Shown here: one piece after another, positions 27,981-37,181 of the stretch
Numbering within the stretch: the first letter of the stretch is position 1
Layout: each line of letters begins with the position of its first letter
From: Candidatus Formimonas warabiya
GTDB lineage: Bacteria > Bacillota > Dehalobacteriia > Dehalobacteriales > Dehalobacteriaceae
Direction: 5' to 3'
DNA: 64,000 nt
Assembly (NCBI RefSeq): GCF_002777255.1
Contig: NZ_CP017634.1
Span: 1,624,903-1,688,902, forward strand
Translations under genes and position numbers: made by a program
Notes under the pieces: generated by a model
What the model saw: the letters and a program-made list of their open reading frames with translations, nothing else
Databases searched by the model: none
What the model was told of the DNA's origin: nothing

Positions 27981-28094
27981 TCATGAAGTTAATTTAATAA
28001 CACTTGGAGGCGGACTCATTTTCGCCAGAAACAGTGTCACCGTCTGCCCGCCGGCGCGGATAACATTGATCGCATAATACCGAGTCGTCGCCAT
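27981..28094 (-). CDS. Possible 37-residue protein, unknown
   Basis: A short frame from ATG with GGAAGAGG just upstream. It begins MATTRYYAINVIRAGGQTVT. No family recognised and no neighbour supports it; it may be a remnant. The rest of 27,863-28,323 has a paired TGCCCAAA repeat at 27870-27890, REP-like palindromic DNA at about 28155-28255, and the fic promoter. Confidence 0.3.
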   Translation of the reverse strand: MATTRYYAINVIRAGGQTVTLFLAKMSPPPSVIKLTS

Positions 28095-28154
28095 TGCCTC
28101 TTCCATTAATCTCTAGGTATTGGAGACTTTGAAACCGACTTTTTTGCAGCAACT

Positions 28155-28255
28155 CCTCCGGTCCGGAGGGACGGGGTTGTTAACACAATTACCTAACACT
28201 TTGTTGTCAGTAACCCCGTCTCCCTGATGTCCCCTGACAACCTCTGGGGACTCTT
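28155..28255. repeat. Palindromic REP-like intergenic sequence
   Basis: Contains GGTCCGGAGGGACGGGGTTG, then a partner segment GTAACCCCGTCTCCCTGATG and CCCCTGACAACC. The arms can pair over GACGGGGTT with AACCCCGTC. It shares the GGGAC/GTCCC style of the 12.8-kb, 15.5-kb and 60-kb repeats. Confidence 0.5.
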
Positions 28256-28323
28256 CTTTCTTGATATTTTTATACTTGTACGGTATAATATAGTATAAGT
28301 AGTGGTTTTAGGGAGGCAGGCCC

Positions 28324-29316
28324 ATGAAGTATGAAGGATATGTTCCCCCATACACGATTACAGACAATATTATTAGCCTTATTGCTGAAATTAGTGAGTT
28401 GATCGGCTCTATATCGGTTAGCAGCAACATGAATTCAAACCCAAAGTTGCGTAGAGATAATCGAATCAGAACAATACACGCCTCTCTTGCCATTGAAAAT
28501 AATTCATTATCACTCAATCAAGTAACAGACATTATCAATGGAAAACGAGTTTTAGGTGCGCCAAATGAAATCCATGAAGTAAAAAATGCTTATGAAGCAT
28601 ACGAACATCTACTTCAGTACAATCCTTTCTCGGTGAAAGATTTGCTGTCAGCACATCGTGTTTTGATGGATGGTTTAGTAAAAGAAGTCGGAATGTTTCG
28701 GGTGGGTGGAGTCGGCGTATTTGCCGGAGAAAATCTGGTTCACATGGCCCCTCCCGCTGATCGTGTACCACAGTTGATAGCCGAATTGTTGCATTGGACA
28801 AAAAATGCACAAGTTCATCCGCTCATTAAAAGCTGTGTATTCCATTACGAATTTGAATTTATTCATCCTTTTTCTGATGGAAATGGAAGAATGGGTCGCA
28901 TGTGGCAGACGCTCTTGTTATACCAATGGAAACCGATTTTCGCATGGCTTCCTGTAGAAACCCTTATTAGGGAACAGCAGGAAGAATACTATAAGGTGTT
29001 AGCTGCATCCGATCAGGCAGCCGATTCCGGACCATTTGTTGAATTCTTGTTGCAAATGATATGTGATACGTTGCAAGAGATCGCCAAAACCGTACAAGTT
29101 CCCGACCAAGTTACCGTGCAAGTCAAAAAGCTCTTAAATGAATTGGACAATGATACATTATCTGCCAAAGAATTGATGGCAAGGGTTGGATTAAAGCATC
29201 GTCCCACTTTTCGGGAAAACTATTTATTGCCAGCTTTAGAACAGAAATTGATTGAGATGACGATTCCCGAAAAGCCAAATAGCAGTAAGCAGAAATACCG
29301 AAAAACAAAGATCTGA
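28324..29316 (+). CDS. Fic-domain protein (putative AMPylase)
   Basis: 330 residues. The Fic motif HPFSDGNGRMGR is complete (about residues 179-190), so the catalytic His is present. The N-terminal part carries SLAIENNSL (about residues 55-63), which fits the inhibitory-helix pattern [S/T]xxxE[G/N], so this is an autoinhibited class II Fic protein. A winged-helix-like C-terminus (LMARVGLKHRPTFRENYL) is typical of Fic/DUF4172-type regulators. A TATAAT-like promoter region precedes the gene (28285-28300). Not adjacent to an antitoxin gene. Target unknown. Confidence 0.9.
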   Translation: MKYEGYVPPYTITDNIISLIAEISELIGSISVSSNMNSNPKLRRDNRIRTIHASLAIENNSLSLNQVTDIINGKRVLGAPNEIHEVKNAYEAYEHLLQYNPFSVKDLLSAHRVLMDGLVKEVGMFRVGGVGVFAGENLVHMAPPADRVPQLIAELLHWTKNAQVHPLIKSCVFHYEFEFIHPFSDGNGRMGRMWQTLLLYQWKPIFAWLPVETLIREQQEEYYKVLAASDQAADSGPFVEFLLQMICDTLQEIAKTVQVPDQVTVQVKKLLNELDNDTLSAKELMARVGLKHRPTFRENYLLPALEQKLIEMTIPEKPNSSKQKYRKTKI

Positions 29317-29341
29317 GATCTCGATTGACCTCAGATTTTTA
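29310..29341 (+). terminator. Terminator after the Fic gene
   Basis: ATCTGAG (29311-29317) pairs with CTCAGAT (29330-29336), followed by TTTT. Confidence 0.6.
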
Positions 29342-29344
29342 GTT

Positions 29345-29420
<76 letters not shown>

Positions 29421-29474
29421 TTTATTTCCATATTAACTTTTTTCTATAAATATCAAAGAAAAAACCGTCCTATT

Positions 29475-30245
29475 CTAACCGTTCCAAATCCTCAATTTCC
29501 AAACAACGCGGCGCAAGTCCTCCGGCAAGCCGGAAAACAGCTTGTATTCGCTCACACCAATGGGTTTTGTCATATCGCGCAGCGCATACTCAGCAACCAT
29601 CTTATTTTTCTCCTTGCACAGAATGATGCCGATGCTCGGGCTATCCACCTCGGTTTTCAGCATTTGTCTACAGCAGAAAGATAGAAGTTTAGCTTCCCGG
29701 TATATTCGGGCTTAAACTTCCCGCTCTTTAGCTCAATGACAAAATAGCAAATCAACATAAAGATCCTCATCGCTAATGGTCAAATGATATTGGTTGACGA
29801 CAAAAGCAAACCCCGCGCCGGGCTCCAACAGGAAGCGAGTGATTTTCCCTGTAAGCTCCCGCTCAAGATCAGCTTCTTTAATACTCTTTCAAGGTAATGA
29901 AGTCGAAAACATAAGGATCTTTCAGCGTTTCCTCCGCAAGCTCACTCTGTGGTGATGGCAGGAGACGCTCAAAATTTGCTGTTTTTTCAGCTAGCGCCTG
30001 ACGAGCGTATAATTTAGTTTCGATTTGGTGGACAAGAATGTTCCGCGACCAGCCAGCCGTTTTCAATAGTTTTTTCAATATACTATTGCTGCTCTGTTTT
30101 GTCTTTTACTTTGTCCATAAGAGCCATATGGTGATACCATGTAATTTGTGCAAGCGTCGCTTGCACAAATTCAAAATCAGGAAATTCCGTCGCAAATTTA
30201 CGCATATATTTAAGATTACGCACAGAAAAGCCTGTAATTTCAATT
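29475..30245 (-). pseudogene. Decayed DUF1016 / YhcG-type PDDEXK nuclease
   Basis: Pieces of one protein lie in order but in different frames. The N-terminal piece has GFSVRNLKYMRKFATEFPDF (about 30240-30180), then GWSRNILVHQIETKLYARQA. Next come ERLLPSPQSELAEETLKDPY, a middle part with FVVNQYHLTISDEDLYVDLL, and the C-terminal SIGIILCKEKNKMVAEYALR. These match the DUF1016 family of nuclease-like proteins often found with restriction systems. Several stops and frameshifts are present, and the N-terminal domain is cut off at about 30245. Confidence 0.8.
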
Positions 30246-30722
30246 CCTTGGTATCAACATCGACAACATAAGCAAGATCTTGAATTAATTTTGCTCCAAG
30301 GTGTTTTAAATTCCTTCATTTGCAGCTTTGTCTTATTCAGCCTTAGCTCAATATTATTGCTTCTAGCGTCTTCTGGGGCCATTGCCTGTGGATTGTAAAT
30401 TGTGCCCAGAATATGGATGATATCCGCTTTATAAGGGGAGAGTTCTTCGGCAACTAAAAGTGTTCCCGATTTAACATCTTCATAATATTTTTCTGTCAAT
30501 GTATTGTCGTCATCAATATAACCGTATCTTATTAAGCCATTGGTTATCTTATTGGCAAGCTTATGATCAATTACCTGTTCATTTAAACCAGCTGCATCTC
30601 TAATTACCTTATTCTCAAACAGTTCAAAAGTAATTTCCCTTGGCCTATCCGCAACGACTTCAGCAATTTCCGTTTGAAGCCGACTAAGGCATTTCTTCTT
30701 AACGATATCTGTTCCAGGTTTC
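30246..30722 (-). pseudogene. Fragment of a type III restriction-like (Res) subunit
   Basis: A C-terminal fragment with no start. Readable parts are DIVKKKCLSRLQTEIAEVV, ITFELFENKVIRDAAGLNEQ and ADIIHILGTIYNPQAMAPED, then FKTPWSKINSRS. The last resembles the FKxLWxRINxKS segment of type III Res proteins, after which the frame shifts to AYVVDVDTKEL. It joins the DUF1016 fragment at about 30245 and starts immediately after the mttB stop, so both ends are broken. The family call is moderate. Confidence 0.5.
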
Positions 30723-32189
30723 TTATTTTTTGATGCCTATTTCTTTTTCTACATCGTCAATAATATCGGCCAAGCGTTTTTGAACATTTTCAGGCAAAGG
30801 AGCAGGATTAGCATTATTAATCAGCTCAACAGCCTTTTCTCTGCCTTTAACATCTAATGGTTTAGCGCCTGCAGCTTCCCATACACTTCGGGAATCACGG
30901 TCAAATAAGTCGGGCCACACCTGGGAATTGCGCATATTTTTGAGAGTATGTTCCGCACTTAAATATTCCCCTTTGGGACCAATCCTTTGGATCAGTCCCA
31001 ATGCCAATGTATCTTCATTGACAGGAATGCCTCTTAAAATAAATTGTATCGTCTTAAACATGTCATTTTCTGTTACCATCGAACCAAAGTCTACCGCCAT
31101 ACCCCCTGCTAATGTACCGGACCCAAAAATAATATCCGCACCGGCCAAAGCAGGCAGTAAGGAGCTAATCGCTTTTTCATACCCTGCTTGAACGTCGGTG
31201 ATTTTGCTGTCCGTCCAAGTACCGGGAGCCACGCAAGGTAAATGATAGAATTGGGCCATTCTGGCAGTGGCGGCGCCAAACATGGCGTGTTCCGCACAAC
31301 CGGTGGCAGCTATCGCTCTTCTCAAATCCATAATGCTGGTACATGAGCCATACCAAAATGGGCAACCTTTTTTAATAATTTCAGTTAACGTTAAGGCAGC
31401 AAGGATTTCCGCATTGTGCAAAGCCAAAGACCCTGCCATGGTTACAGGACCGGTTGCACCCGCCAAAACCATGGACATTGCCATCACAGGCTGAGACGCT
31501 TTGGCTAATTCAATGATAGGAGCAGTCACAGCTGTGCTGAAAGTCAAAGGGCTTTTCGGGCAGGAACCTGCAGAAATCAAAGGCCGTTCTGCCAATGCCT
31601 CCATACCGCCAACAACTTCAGCGGCCATTTTCACAACAGCTTGGGAAGTAATCCTATCCGGCGTTGTTGTCATAATGTGTTTGCGGGTATTGCTTACATG
31701 AGATCGAAATGCATGAATGCCTGAGGTATCGGCATGCACATCCATAGGCTGAATGCAATCCCAGCACATAACGAGATTGTCCAATTGATCGATAAGATGA
31801 GCGTAGTCATCTAAATCTTTTTTGTAGCTGGGACGGATTTTTCCAGTTTCAGGGTCGTTGACAGAGACTGCAATGCCTACATTCGCGTAACCAACCCTAC
31901 CAGTACCCATGGGATAATCAAATTTCGGATCCCTTCCTGCAAGGATAAAAGAAGCGGGAGATACGGTAATGGCTTCTTGTACCAACCATTTGGGGATCTT
32001 CACGATGTGTTTGTCATGGTCAACTTTTGCACCGGCACCGGCGAAATACGCTCTTGCATCTTCCTCTTCAACATAGATGCCCGTTGAAGAGAGGATTTCC
32101 AGGGACGTATTGTGGATGGCTTCTAATTCATAATCGGAGAACATATTTTTTCCCCATAAAGCCCAGTTTTGAGATTGATGATATTGCAT
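30723..32189 (-). CDS. MttB-family methyltransferase without pyrrolysine
   Basis: 488 residues, full length, from the trimethylamine/glycine betaine methyltransferase superfamily, which moves a methyl group from an amine to a corrinoid protein. The segment PCVAPGTWTDSK aligns without gaps to PSFVAGG-Pyl-ADSK of the paralogue at 41.1 kb, placing Trp where the Pyl-type enzymes have pyrrolysine. Non-Pyl members act on quaternary amines (glycine betaine, proline betaine, carnitine and others); the substrate here is not known. GTAGGAGGG precedes the ATG and a sigma-54 promoter lies 92-107 bases upstream. The stop abuts a decayed restriction fragment. Confidence 0.9.
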   Translation of the reverse strand: MQYHQSQNWALWGKNMFSDYELEAIHNTSLEILSSTGIYVEEEDARAYFAGAGAKVDHDKHIVKIPKWLVQEAITVSPASFILAGRDPKFDYPMGTGRVGYANVGIAVSVNDPETGKIRPSYKKDLDDYAHLIDQLDNLVMCWDCIQPMDVHADTSGIHAFRSHVSNTRKHIMTTTPDRITSQAVVKMAAEVVGGMEALAERPLISAGSCPKSPLTFSTAVTAPIIELAKASQPVMAMSMVLAGATGPVTMAGSLALHNAEILAALTLTEIIKKGCPFWYGSCTSIMDLRRAIAATGCAEHAMFGAATARMAQFYHLPCVAPGTWTDSKITDVQAGYEKAISSLLPALAGADIIFGSGTLAGGMAVDFGSMVTENDMFKTIQFILRGIPVNEDTLALGLIQRIGPKGEYLSAEHTLKNMRNSQVWPDLFDRDSRSVWEAAGAKPLDVKGREKAVELINNANPAPLPENVQKRLADIIDDVEKEIGIKK

Positions 32190-32280
32190 GTTTTTCCCTC
32201 CTACATAATTTTTAGAGTTTTCTTTAAAAAGGACCGCTCCCTACCCTCCACTGGAATATTTCATCTCTCTCAATTTGTCC

Positions 32281-32296
32281 AGCAATATTTGTGCCA
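32281..32296 (-). promoter_or_regulatory. Sigma-54 (-24/-12) promoter of the non-Pyl mttB gene
   Basis: On the minus strand it reads TGGCAC-AAATA-TTGCT, a perfect match to the sigma-54 consensus with GG and GC ten bases apart. It is 92 bases upstream of the start codon. The activator is probably the PAS/AAA+ gene directly upstream. Confidence 0.88.
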
Positions 32297-32365
32297 ATAA
32301 GAAATGAAATGATAAAACCAAGTTATACCTGATAAGACACGCTTTTTTTTTAAAAAAAATAAACA

Positions 32366-32413
32366 AAACAACAGAAGGCAACTGAATTATCTCCATTCAG
32401 TTGCCTTCTTGTT
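32366..32413 (-). terminator. Terminator after the sigma-54 activator gene
   Basis: A 16-to-17-bp stem GAAGGCAACTGAA/TTCAGTTGCCTTC with flanking pairs, followed on the minus strand by a very T-rich tract. It insulates the activator from the mttB promoter. Confidence 0.85.
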
Positions 32414-32463
32414 TTCAGGCACACGTAACTGCATTATTTTAGTTCATGTATTATTTTTATGCA

Positions 32464-33933
32464 TTAAGGAGTCTCACGAACCTCAATACCAAATTTTTTA
32501 ATTCGATAATGGAGATTTTGACGCCAAATCCCTAAGTCATCTGCTGTCTTAGAAATATTACCCTGATTCTTCTTAAGTGCTTGTTCAATAAATTTCTTTT
32601 CATAATCAGCCAAGGTTTTGTGAAGCTCACCGGAATAGCCAGCTTCAAGATGTTGCTCCATTAATTTTCGAATCCTATTCCTAAAATATACCGGTATATG
32701 GTCTAGTTTTAATGTTTTTTTATCCCCATCAACACAGTTCATTCCACTCTCAATAATATTCTCCAATTCCCTCACATTCCCCGGCCAATGATATTTCTCA
32801 AAAAGCTCAATTAATGCATCGGAAATTCCTTCCACAAATAATCCAAACTCTCGATTGTATTTTTTTATGAAATTAGCACAAAGCACTTTGATATCTTCTT
32901 TTCTTTCCCGCAGAGGCGGAATGTTAATCGCCACTGTTGCTAATCGGAAAAAAAGGTCCGGTCGAATTATCTTTTCGTTTTCAATACGAAACGGATCAAC
33001 ATTCGTTGCACTGACAATTTTACAGTTAACAGGTATTTCCATTGTGCTGCCAATCCTTCTGATCACCTTATCTTGGAGAACCCTTAAAAGCTTTGCTTGC
33101 ACCGGAAAGGGCATAGAATTAATCTCATCTAAAAAGATAGTCCCTCCTTCAGCTTGTTCAAACAATCCGGGAATATCCACCGCCCCGGTAAAAGCCCCTT
33201 TAACTGTGCCAAATAGTACACTCTCAAGAAGTGTTTCCGGGATAGCAGCACAATTAATGGGGACAAAGGGTCCTTTCGCATACAAACTGGCATTATGGAT
33301 TCCATGGGCAAAAAGTTCTTTTCCCGTGCCGGTTTCTCCAATGATTAAAACAGGGGATTTGTGGGTAGCTACTTTACGGGCAAGTAGTACTGCCTCACAA
33401 ATTTTTTCACTAATGCCGATAATGTCTTCAAGAAGATACTTTGCTCTATGACTTTGATTGTTTTCTTCCCTGAATAGTTTTTTTTGCATTTCCAGTGTCT
33501 TCGCGATAAACTCACCAATTTGATTTACATTACGCCCTACCGTATAAACGGCAGAAATTTGGCCCTTATAATAAAAAGGAAATGTGCTGAATAAAATGCT
33601 GGTTTTTCGTCCGTCAGGCAAACTATATTCATAATGCTGCTCCACGACAGATTTGCCTGTTTTTCTTACCTTGTTGGTTACTGTTTCATGGAAGAAATAC
33701 TCTGATGAAAAGGAATATACATCTTCTTCTCTCCTTCCTAATACTTCTTCCCGTTTCATCCCCTCTGTTTTTTCAACCACACGATTATAGAGAATTATTT
33801 CCCCGTTTGCGTTGGTAACAAACACTCCTTCATGAATACAGTCCATGATGGTTTTCAGCAGTTGGTTTTCCCATTCCAGTGCCTTGTTTTCCTGTTTGAG
33901 TTCCTCAATTATTTCTTTATCATTTTTCATCAC
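32464..33933 (-). CDS. PAS-AAA+-Fis sigma-54 transcription activator
   Basis: 489 residues. An N-terminal coiled segment leads into a PAS domain (about 25-150: IIDGVFVTN-type MDCIHEGVFVTNANGEII). The sigma-54 interaction AAA+ domain follows, with GETGTGKELFAHGIHNAS (Walker A), the GAFTGA loop, GTIFLDEINSMP (Walker B) and WPGNVRELENII. A Fis-type helix-turn-helix ends the protein (NISKTADDLGIWRQNLHYRI). The PAS domain probably senses a substrate or redox state. It shares about half of its residues, by eye, with the gene at 42.8 kb. Confidence 0.95.
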   Translation of the reverse strand: MMKNDKEIIEELKQENKALEWENQLLKTIMDCIHEGVFVTNANGEIILYNRVVEKTEGMKREEVLGRREEDVYSFSSEYFFHETVTNKVRKTGKSVVEQHYEYSLPDGRKTSILFSTFPFYYKGQISAVYTVGRNVNQIGEFIAKTLEMQKKLFREENNQSHRAKYLLEDIIGISEKICEAVLLARKVATHKSPVLIIGETGTGKELFAHGIHNASLYAKGPFVPINCAAIPETLLESVLFGTVKGAFTGAVDIPGLFEQAEGGTIFLDEINSMPFPVQAKLLRVLQDKVIRRIGSTMEIPVNCKIVSATNVDPFRIENEKIIRPDLFFRLATVAINIPPLRERKEDIKVLCANFIKKYNREFGLFVEGISDALIELFEKYHWPGNVRELENIIESGMNCVDGDKKTLKLDHIPVYFRNRIRKLMEQHLEAGYSGELHKTLADYEKKFIEQALKKNQGNISKTADDLGIWRQNLHYRIKKFGIEVRETP

Positions 33934-34058
33934 ATTAATTCCTCCCAGACAACAGTTTAAACAAACTTTTTATATCTGGAAAAAAGGGACTCTAAATTAA
34001 CTTTTTTATTGTTAATTTTCATATAAATAATATCACACTTTTGTCAGGCAGTAAGCGT

Positions 34059-34910
34059 CTAAATGTCTGTAGTCAAGCCTTTGGCCATGGAAACAATGGT
34101 ATCTGCCAATTGGGCTAATTGATCTACGGCAGGTGTCATTTCAGTGAGCACTGCCGCTTGATGATCCGCGACCGTTGTCACCTCTTTGACAGCAAAATTT
34201 ATTTGTTGTACGGCAGTTTTTATTTTATCCAGGGTCTGTTTAATATTTTTTGTCGCAACCGAACTGGTATGGGCCAATTTACGGACCTCCTCCGCAACAA
34301 CAGCGAACCCGCGGCCTTGTTCCCCAACACGGGCGGCCTCGATCGCCGCGTTCAGCCCGATCAAATTAGTTTGGTCGGCGATTTTACGAATCACTTGAAT
34401 AATATCATCTGTTTCCCCAACTTGAGAATTTGCTTCCCGGGATGTACTGCCCAATGCCTGACCGGTGGCAGATAGTTCTTCTGCTTCCGCAGCAACTTGT
34501 TGGATCGTGGTCTCAAATGTCTTGATCTGTTGTTCTATAGACTTAGCGATTTCAAGTAGTTTCTCTTTTCTTTCCACTGATTGATAAAGCTCGATACCGC
34601 CTACAACTTCATTGTTTTCAAAAATCGGTACCGCCACACAAATATAGGCCACCCCATAAAACTCTTTCGGCACCTCTTCGATTACCCGTACCCTTTTTTG
34701 CATGGCTTTGTATACTGCCAATTCCGGTAAGAGCGGTTCTCCCACATAGGTTTCCTTATCAAAATGAAAAGTCCTGGGATTTACATCCCAAATCACCTTT
34801 TCTCGATCAAAAAGACATAATCCCACATCGTCAACAGTAAATTGGTTTATATACGGGGCAACTGCCAGAAAATGTTCGAGTATTGCATATAGTTTTTCGT
34901 TGCTCGACAT
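34059..34910 (-). CDS. Soluble methyl-accepting chemotaxis-like protein
   Basis: About 283 residues with no membrane segment. Residues 1-115 form a sensory domain ([41 protein letters not shown]). The rest is a short MCP signalling domain with the conserved hairpin [20 protein letters not shown] and [17 protein letters not shown]. Start is ATG at 34910 with AAAGGTGG eight bases upstream. Its place between the activator and the methyltransferase genes suggests it reports cytoplasmic substrate or corrinoid state to taxis; that is inference. Confidence 0.88.
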   Translation of the reverse strand: MSSNEKLYAILEHFLAVAPYINQFTVDDVGLCLFDREKVIWDVNPRTFHFDKETYVGEPLLPELAVYKAMQKRVRVIEEVPKEFYGVAYICVAVPIFENNEVVGGIELYQSVERKEKLLEIAKSIEQQIKTFETTIQQVAAEAEELSATGQALGSTSREANSQVGETDDIIQVIRKIADQTNLIGLNAAIEAARVGEQGRGFAVVAEEVRKLAHTSSVATKNIKQTLDKIKTAVQQINFAVKEVTTVADHQAAVLTEMTPAVDQLAQLADTIVSMAKGLTTDI

Positions 34911-34986
34911 TGCTCGCACCACCTTTGTTAAATTTAGCTATGGAAATACAAGCGTCCTGAGTTTTTATCAGCCGGCCCGATCGTAC

Positions 34987-35020
34987 AAAAAGACGCCTTC
35001 AGACATATCTGCAGGCGTCT
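34987..35020 (-). terminator. Terminator of the methyltransferase operon
   Basis: AGACGCCT/AGGCGTCT stem with an inner CAGA/TCTG extension, then TTTTTGT on the minus strand, 20 bases after the pterin methyltransferase stop. Confidence 0.8.
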
Positions 35021-35040
35021 AATGATGCGTCTGACTTTAA

Positions 35041-35838
35041 TTACTCATACAAACCGTTCCTGTGGGCAGTTAAATATTTCATGCAGAACTCATCCTTGCC
35101 CAAGAGGGCTTGGGAAGCATAAACAAATCCCATCATGGTCTTGTCCAGGGGATCAAGGATATAGCCGTCCATCCCCATGGTCATGGTCTGAATCATAAAT
35201 ACCTGATTTAAGATTTTCCGGTTCGGCAGGCCATAAGATATATTGCTCAAACCACAGATTCCATGTACCTTGGGATATTTCTGCTTGATGCTATAGATGG
35301 TTTCCAAAACTTCCAAGCCCGCCTTATCTCCCGTACTCACCGGCTTCACCAGGGGATCCAGGTAAATGTCATCTTCCGGTACCCCGGCGGTGACCATATC
35401 GCCAACCAGTTTATCGGCAATTTTCAATCTGTCCGCAGCAGTTTCCGGCATGCCGGAATCATCCATACAGAGACCGACAATTTTTGCTTTGTACTTCAGT
35501 ACAAAGGGCAGAATGGTAGCAAAGCGTTCTTTTTCTGCCGTAATCGAGTTGATCATGGGCTGGCCGTTTTTCACCAAAGACAGGCCCATTTCTAATGCTT
35601 TGGCGTTGGGGCTGTCCAAACACAAAGGGGCACTTACCTGGGATTGCACCGTTTCCACCAGCCAGGCCATGGTTTCTTCTTCGTTAAAGACCATGGTGCC
35701 GCAGTTAACATCGACATAATCGGCGCCGGCATCCACCTGTCTTTGGGCCATATCCTTAATGAAAGCAGCGTCCCTGCTTTCTACGGCAGGTTTGATCGCC
35801 TTCCGGCTGGTATTGATCAGTTCTCCTACTATGAGCAT
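35041..35838 (-). CDS. Pterin-binding corrinoid methyltransferase (MtgA/MtvA type)
   Basis: 265 residues of the dihydropteroate-synthase-like TIM barrel family. It moves a methyl group from the corrinoid protein to tetrahydrofolate. Signature parts: VGELINTSRKAI, DAGADYVDVNCGT, PLCLDSPNAKALEMGL, INSITAEKER and GLSNISYGLPNR. It lies 12 bases after the corrinoid protein gene and is the acceptor half of the system, giving methyl-THF for the Wood-Ljungdahl branch. Confidence 0.93.
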   Translation of the reverse strand: MLIVGELINTSRKAIKPAVESRDAAFIKDMAQRQVDAGADYVDVNCGTMVFNEEETMAWLVETVQSQVSAPLCLDSPNAKALEMGLSLVKNGQPMINSITAEKERFATILPFVLKYKAKIVGLCMDDSGMPETAADRLKIADKLVGDMVTAGVPEDDIYLDPLVKPVSTGDKAGLEVLETIYSIKQKYPKVHGICGLSNISYGLPNRKILNQVFMIQTMTMGMDGYILDPLDKTMMGFVYASQALLGKDEFCMKYLTAHRNGLYE

Positions 35839-35850
35839 TCTTTTTCTCCT

Positions 35851-36480
35851 TTACTTACCCAATAACTTTTTACAGAGTTCTACAGCAGATGCAGCATCCG
35901 GCGCAAATCCGTCAGCCCCGATTTCATCGGCGAAATCCTGGGAGATCGGAGCCCCACCTACGATACATTTGACTTTCAAACCTTCTTCTTTTATTAGTTC
36001 AATCGTGTCTTTCATGTGCAGCATGGTGGTGGTTAAGAGAGCAGACATAGCAACAATATCAGGGTGATGTTCTTGAACGGCTGCCACGAATTTTTCCGGG
36101 GCAATGTCGATCCCTAAGTTGACCACTTTAAATCCGCCGCTCTCGAGCATCATGGCTACCAGGTTCTTTCCGATGTCATGGAGGTCACCTTTGACGGTTC
36201 CGATCAATATTTTACCGACGGAAGGCATATCTTTATCTGCGATCAACGGTTTGACGATTTCAATACCGGCGGCCATAGATTTAGCAGCCATTAGCACTTC
36301 TGGCACAAACATCTCTCCATTTTTGAAACGGGCGCCGACAACATTCATGCCGGCGATTAAGCCGTTGTTGATGATTTCCAGCGGGTTAGTACCGGCGGCT
36401 ACCATGGCCTGGGTTTGTTCTTTTACCTGGGCCTCCTTTCCGGAAATTACGCTTTGGGATAATGCTTCAAAATTTGCCAT
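35851..36480 (-). CDS. Methylamine-type corrinoid protein (MttC/MtgC)
   Basis: 209 residues. An N-terminal helical cap (about 1-85, with GMNVVGARFKNGEMFVPEVL) precedes a cobalamin-binding Rossmann domain. The B12 motif DxHxxG appears in GDLHDIGKNLVAMMLES, followed by VNLGIDI and the SALLTTTM segment. It carries the methyl group between an MttB-type enzyme and the pterin methyltransferase next door. The Shine-Dalgarno site is GAGGAGG. No sigma-54 promoter was found in the 227 bases upstream. Confidence 0.94.
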   Translation of the reverse strand: MANFEALSQSVISGKEAQVKEQTQAMVAAGTNPLEIINNGLIAGMNVVGARFKNGEMFVPEVLMAAKSMAAGIEIVKPLIADKDMPSVGKILIGTVKGDLHDIGKNLVAMMLESGGFKVVNLGIDIAPEKFVAAVQEHHPDIVAMSALLTTTMLHMKDTIELIKEEGLKVKCIVGGAPISQDFADEIGADGFAPDAASAVELCKKLLGK

Positions 36481-36707
36481 TCTTTTTTCCTCCTCTAATT
36501 TAATCTAAATTTTTTAGTTCGATGACTTATCTGGTAATTTATAAATGATAAATCTGTTTATCCCCCCTTATTTCTTTAGTATTATTTAATCTTGTGCTAC
36601 AGCATTTTCAGCTCTGGCATATGTCATAGATAATCTAATAAAGTCTTTCACTCACAAACGGGAGCCCCATCCTTGAGTAAGATATGTGGCAGAATATTTG
36701 TAATATG

Positions 36708-37181
36708 TTATGATTCTGGAAAGAGGTCAATATATTCTTTAATTTTACTTTCTTTCATGATCCGGTCAATCACGGTACATCTTTTTTCCCAAGCCTCTTG
36801 CCGTGTATGCCCGCTGATGATTAGAGTGGCCACCCACTCCTTTTTTCCAGGGTAGTAATTAGTGATGGCTTCATCAGCACCGAAAAAGTTTGTGTTTAAA
36901 TTCAATGGACCTGCTTCACCCATGATATGTTCTCCGCACACTTTTACGGTATCCGGAGAAACTGAAATATGCTCGTATATCGCTCCCCGGGTGTTTGCTG
37001 AATCAGTTGGCCACTTTATCTTACTGGTAATAAAATTCTTGCCTAAAACTTCCACCATATTAATTCCGCTGGATTTGTAAACCACCGTGGGTGTTATGAG
37101 AAATACTTCCCAGCCCGCCTTTTGGGCTAGATATGCTGCTTCAACTCCCTGAAGTTTCCCACCTACGATGGCGGCCCTCAT
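36708..37181 (-). pseudogene. pylC: pylC with a large internal in-frame deletion
   Basis: PylC joins 3-methyl-D-ornithine to lysine in pyrrolysine synthesis and is normally about 360 residues. Only 157 codons remain. The first ~29 residues (MRAAIVGGKLQGVEAAYLAQ, then KAGWEVFLI) match the PylC N-terminus. They are fused directly to TPTVVYKSSGINMVEVLG, which is normally near residue 230, and the rest runs to the usual C-terminus. The whole central ATP-grasp region is missing while the reading frame is kept. It overlaps the pylB stop by four bases (ATGA) with GGAGGAG upstream. Ligase activity is not expected from this copy. Confidence 0.85.
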
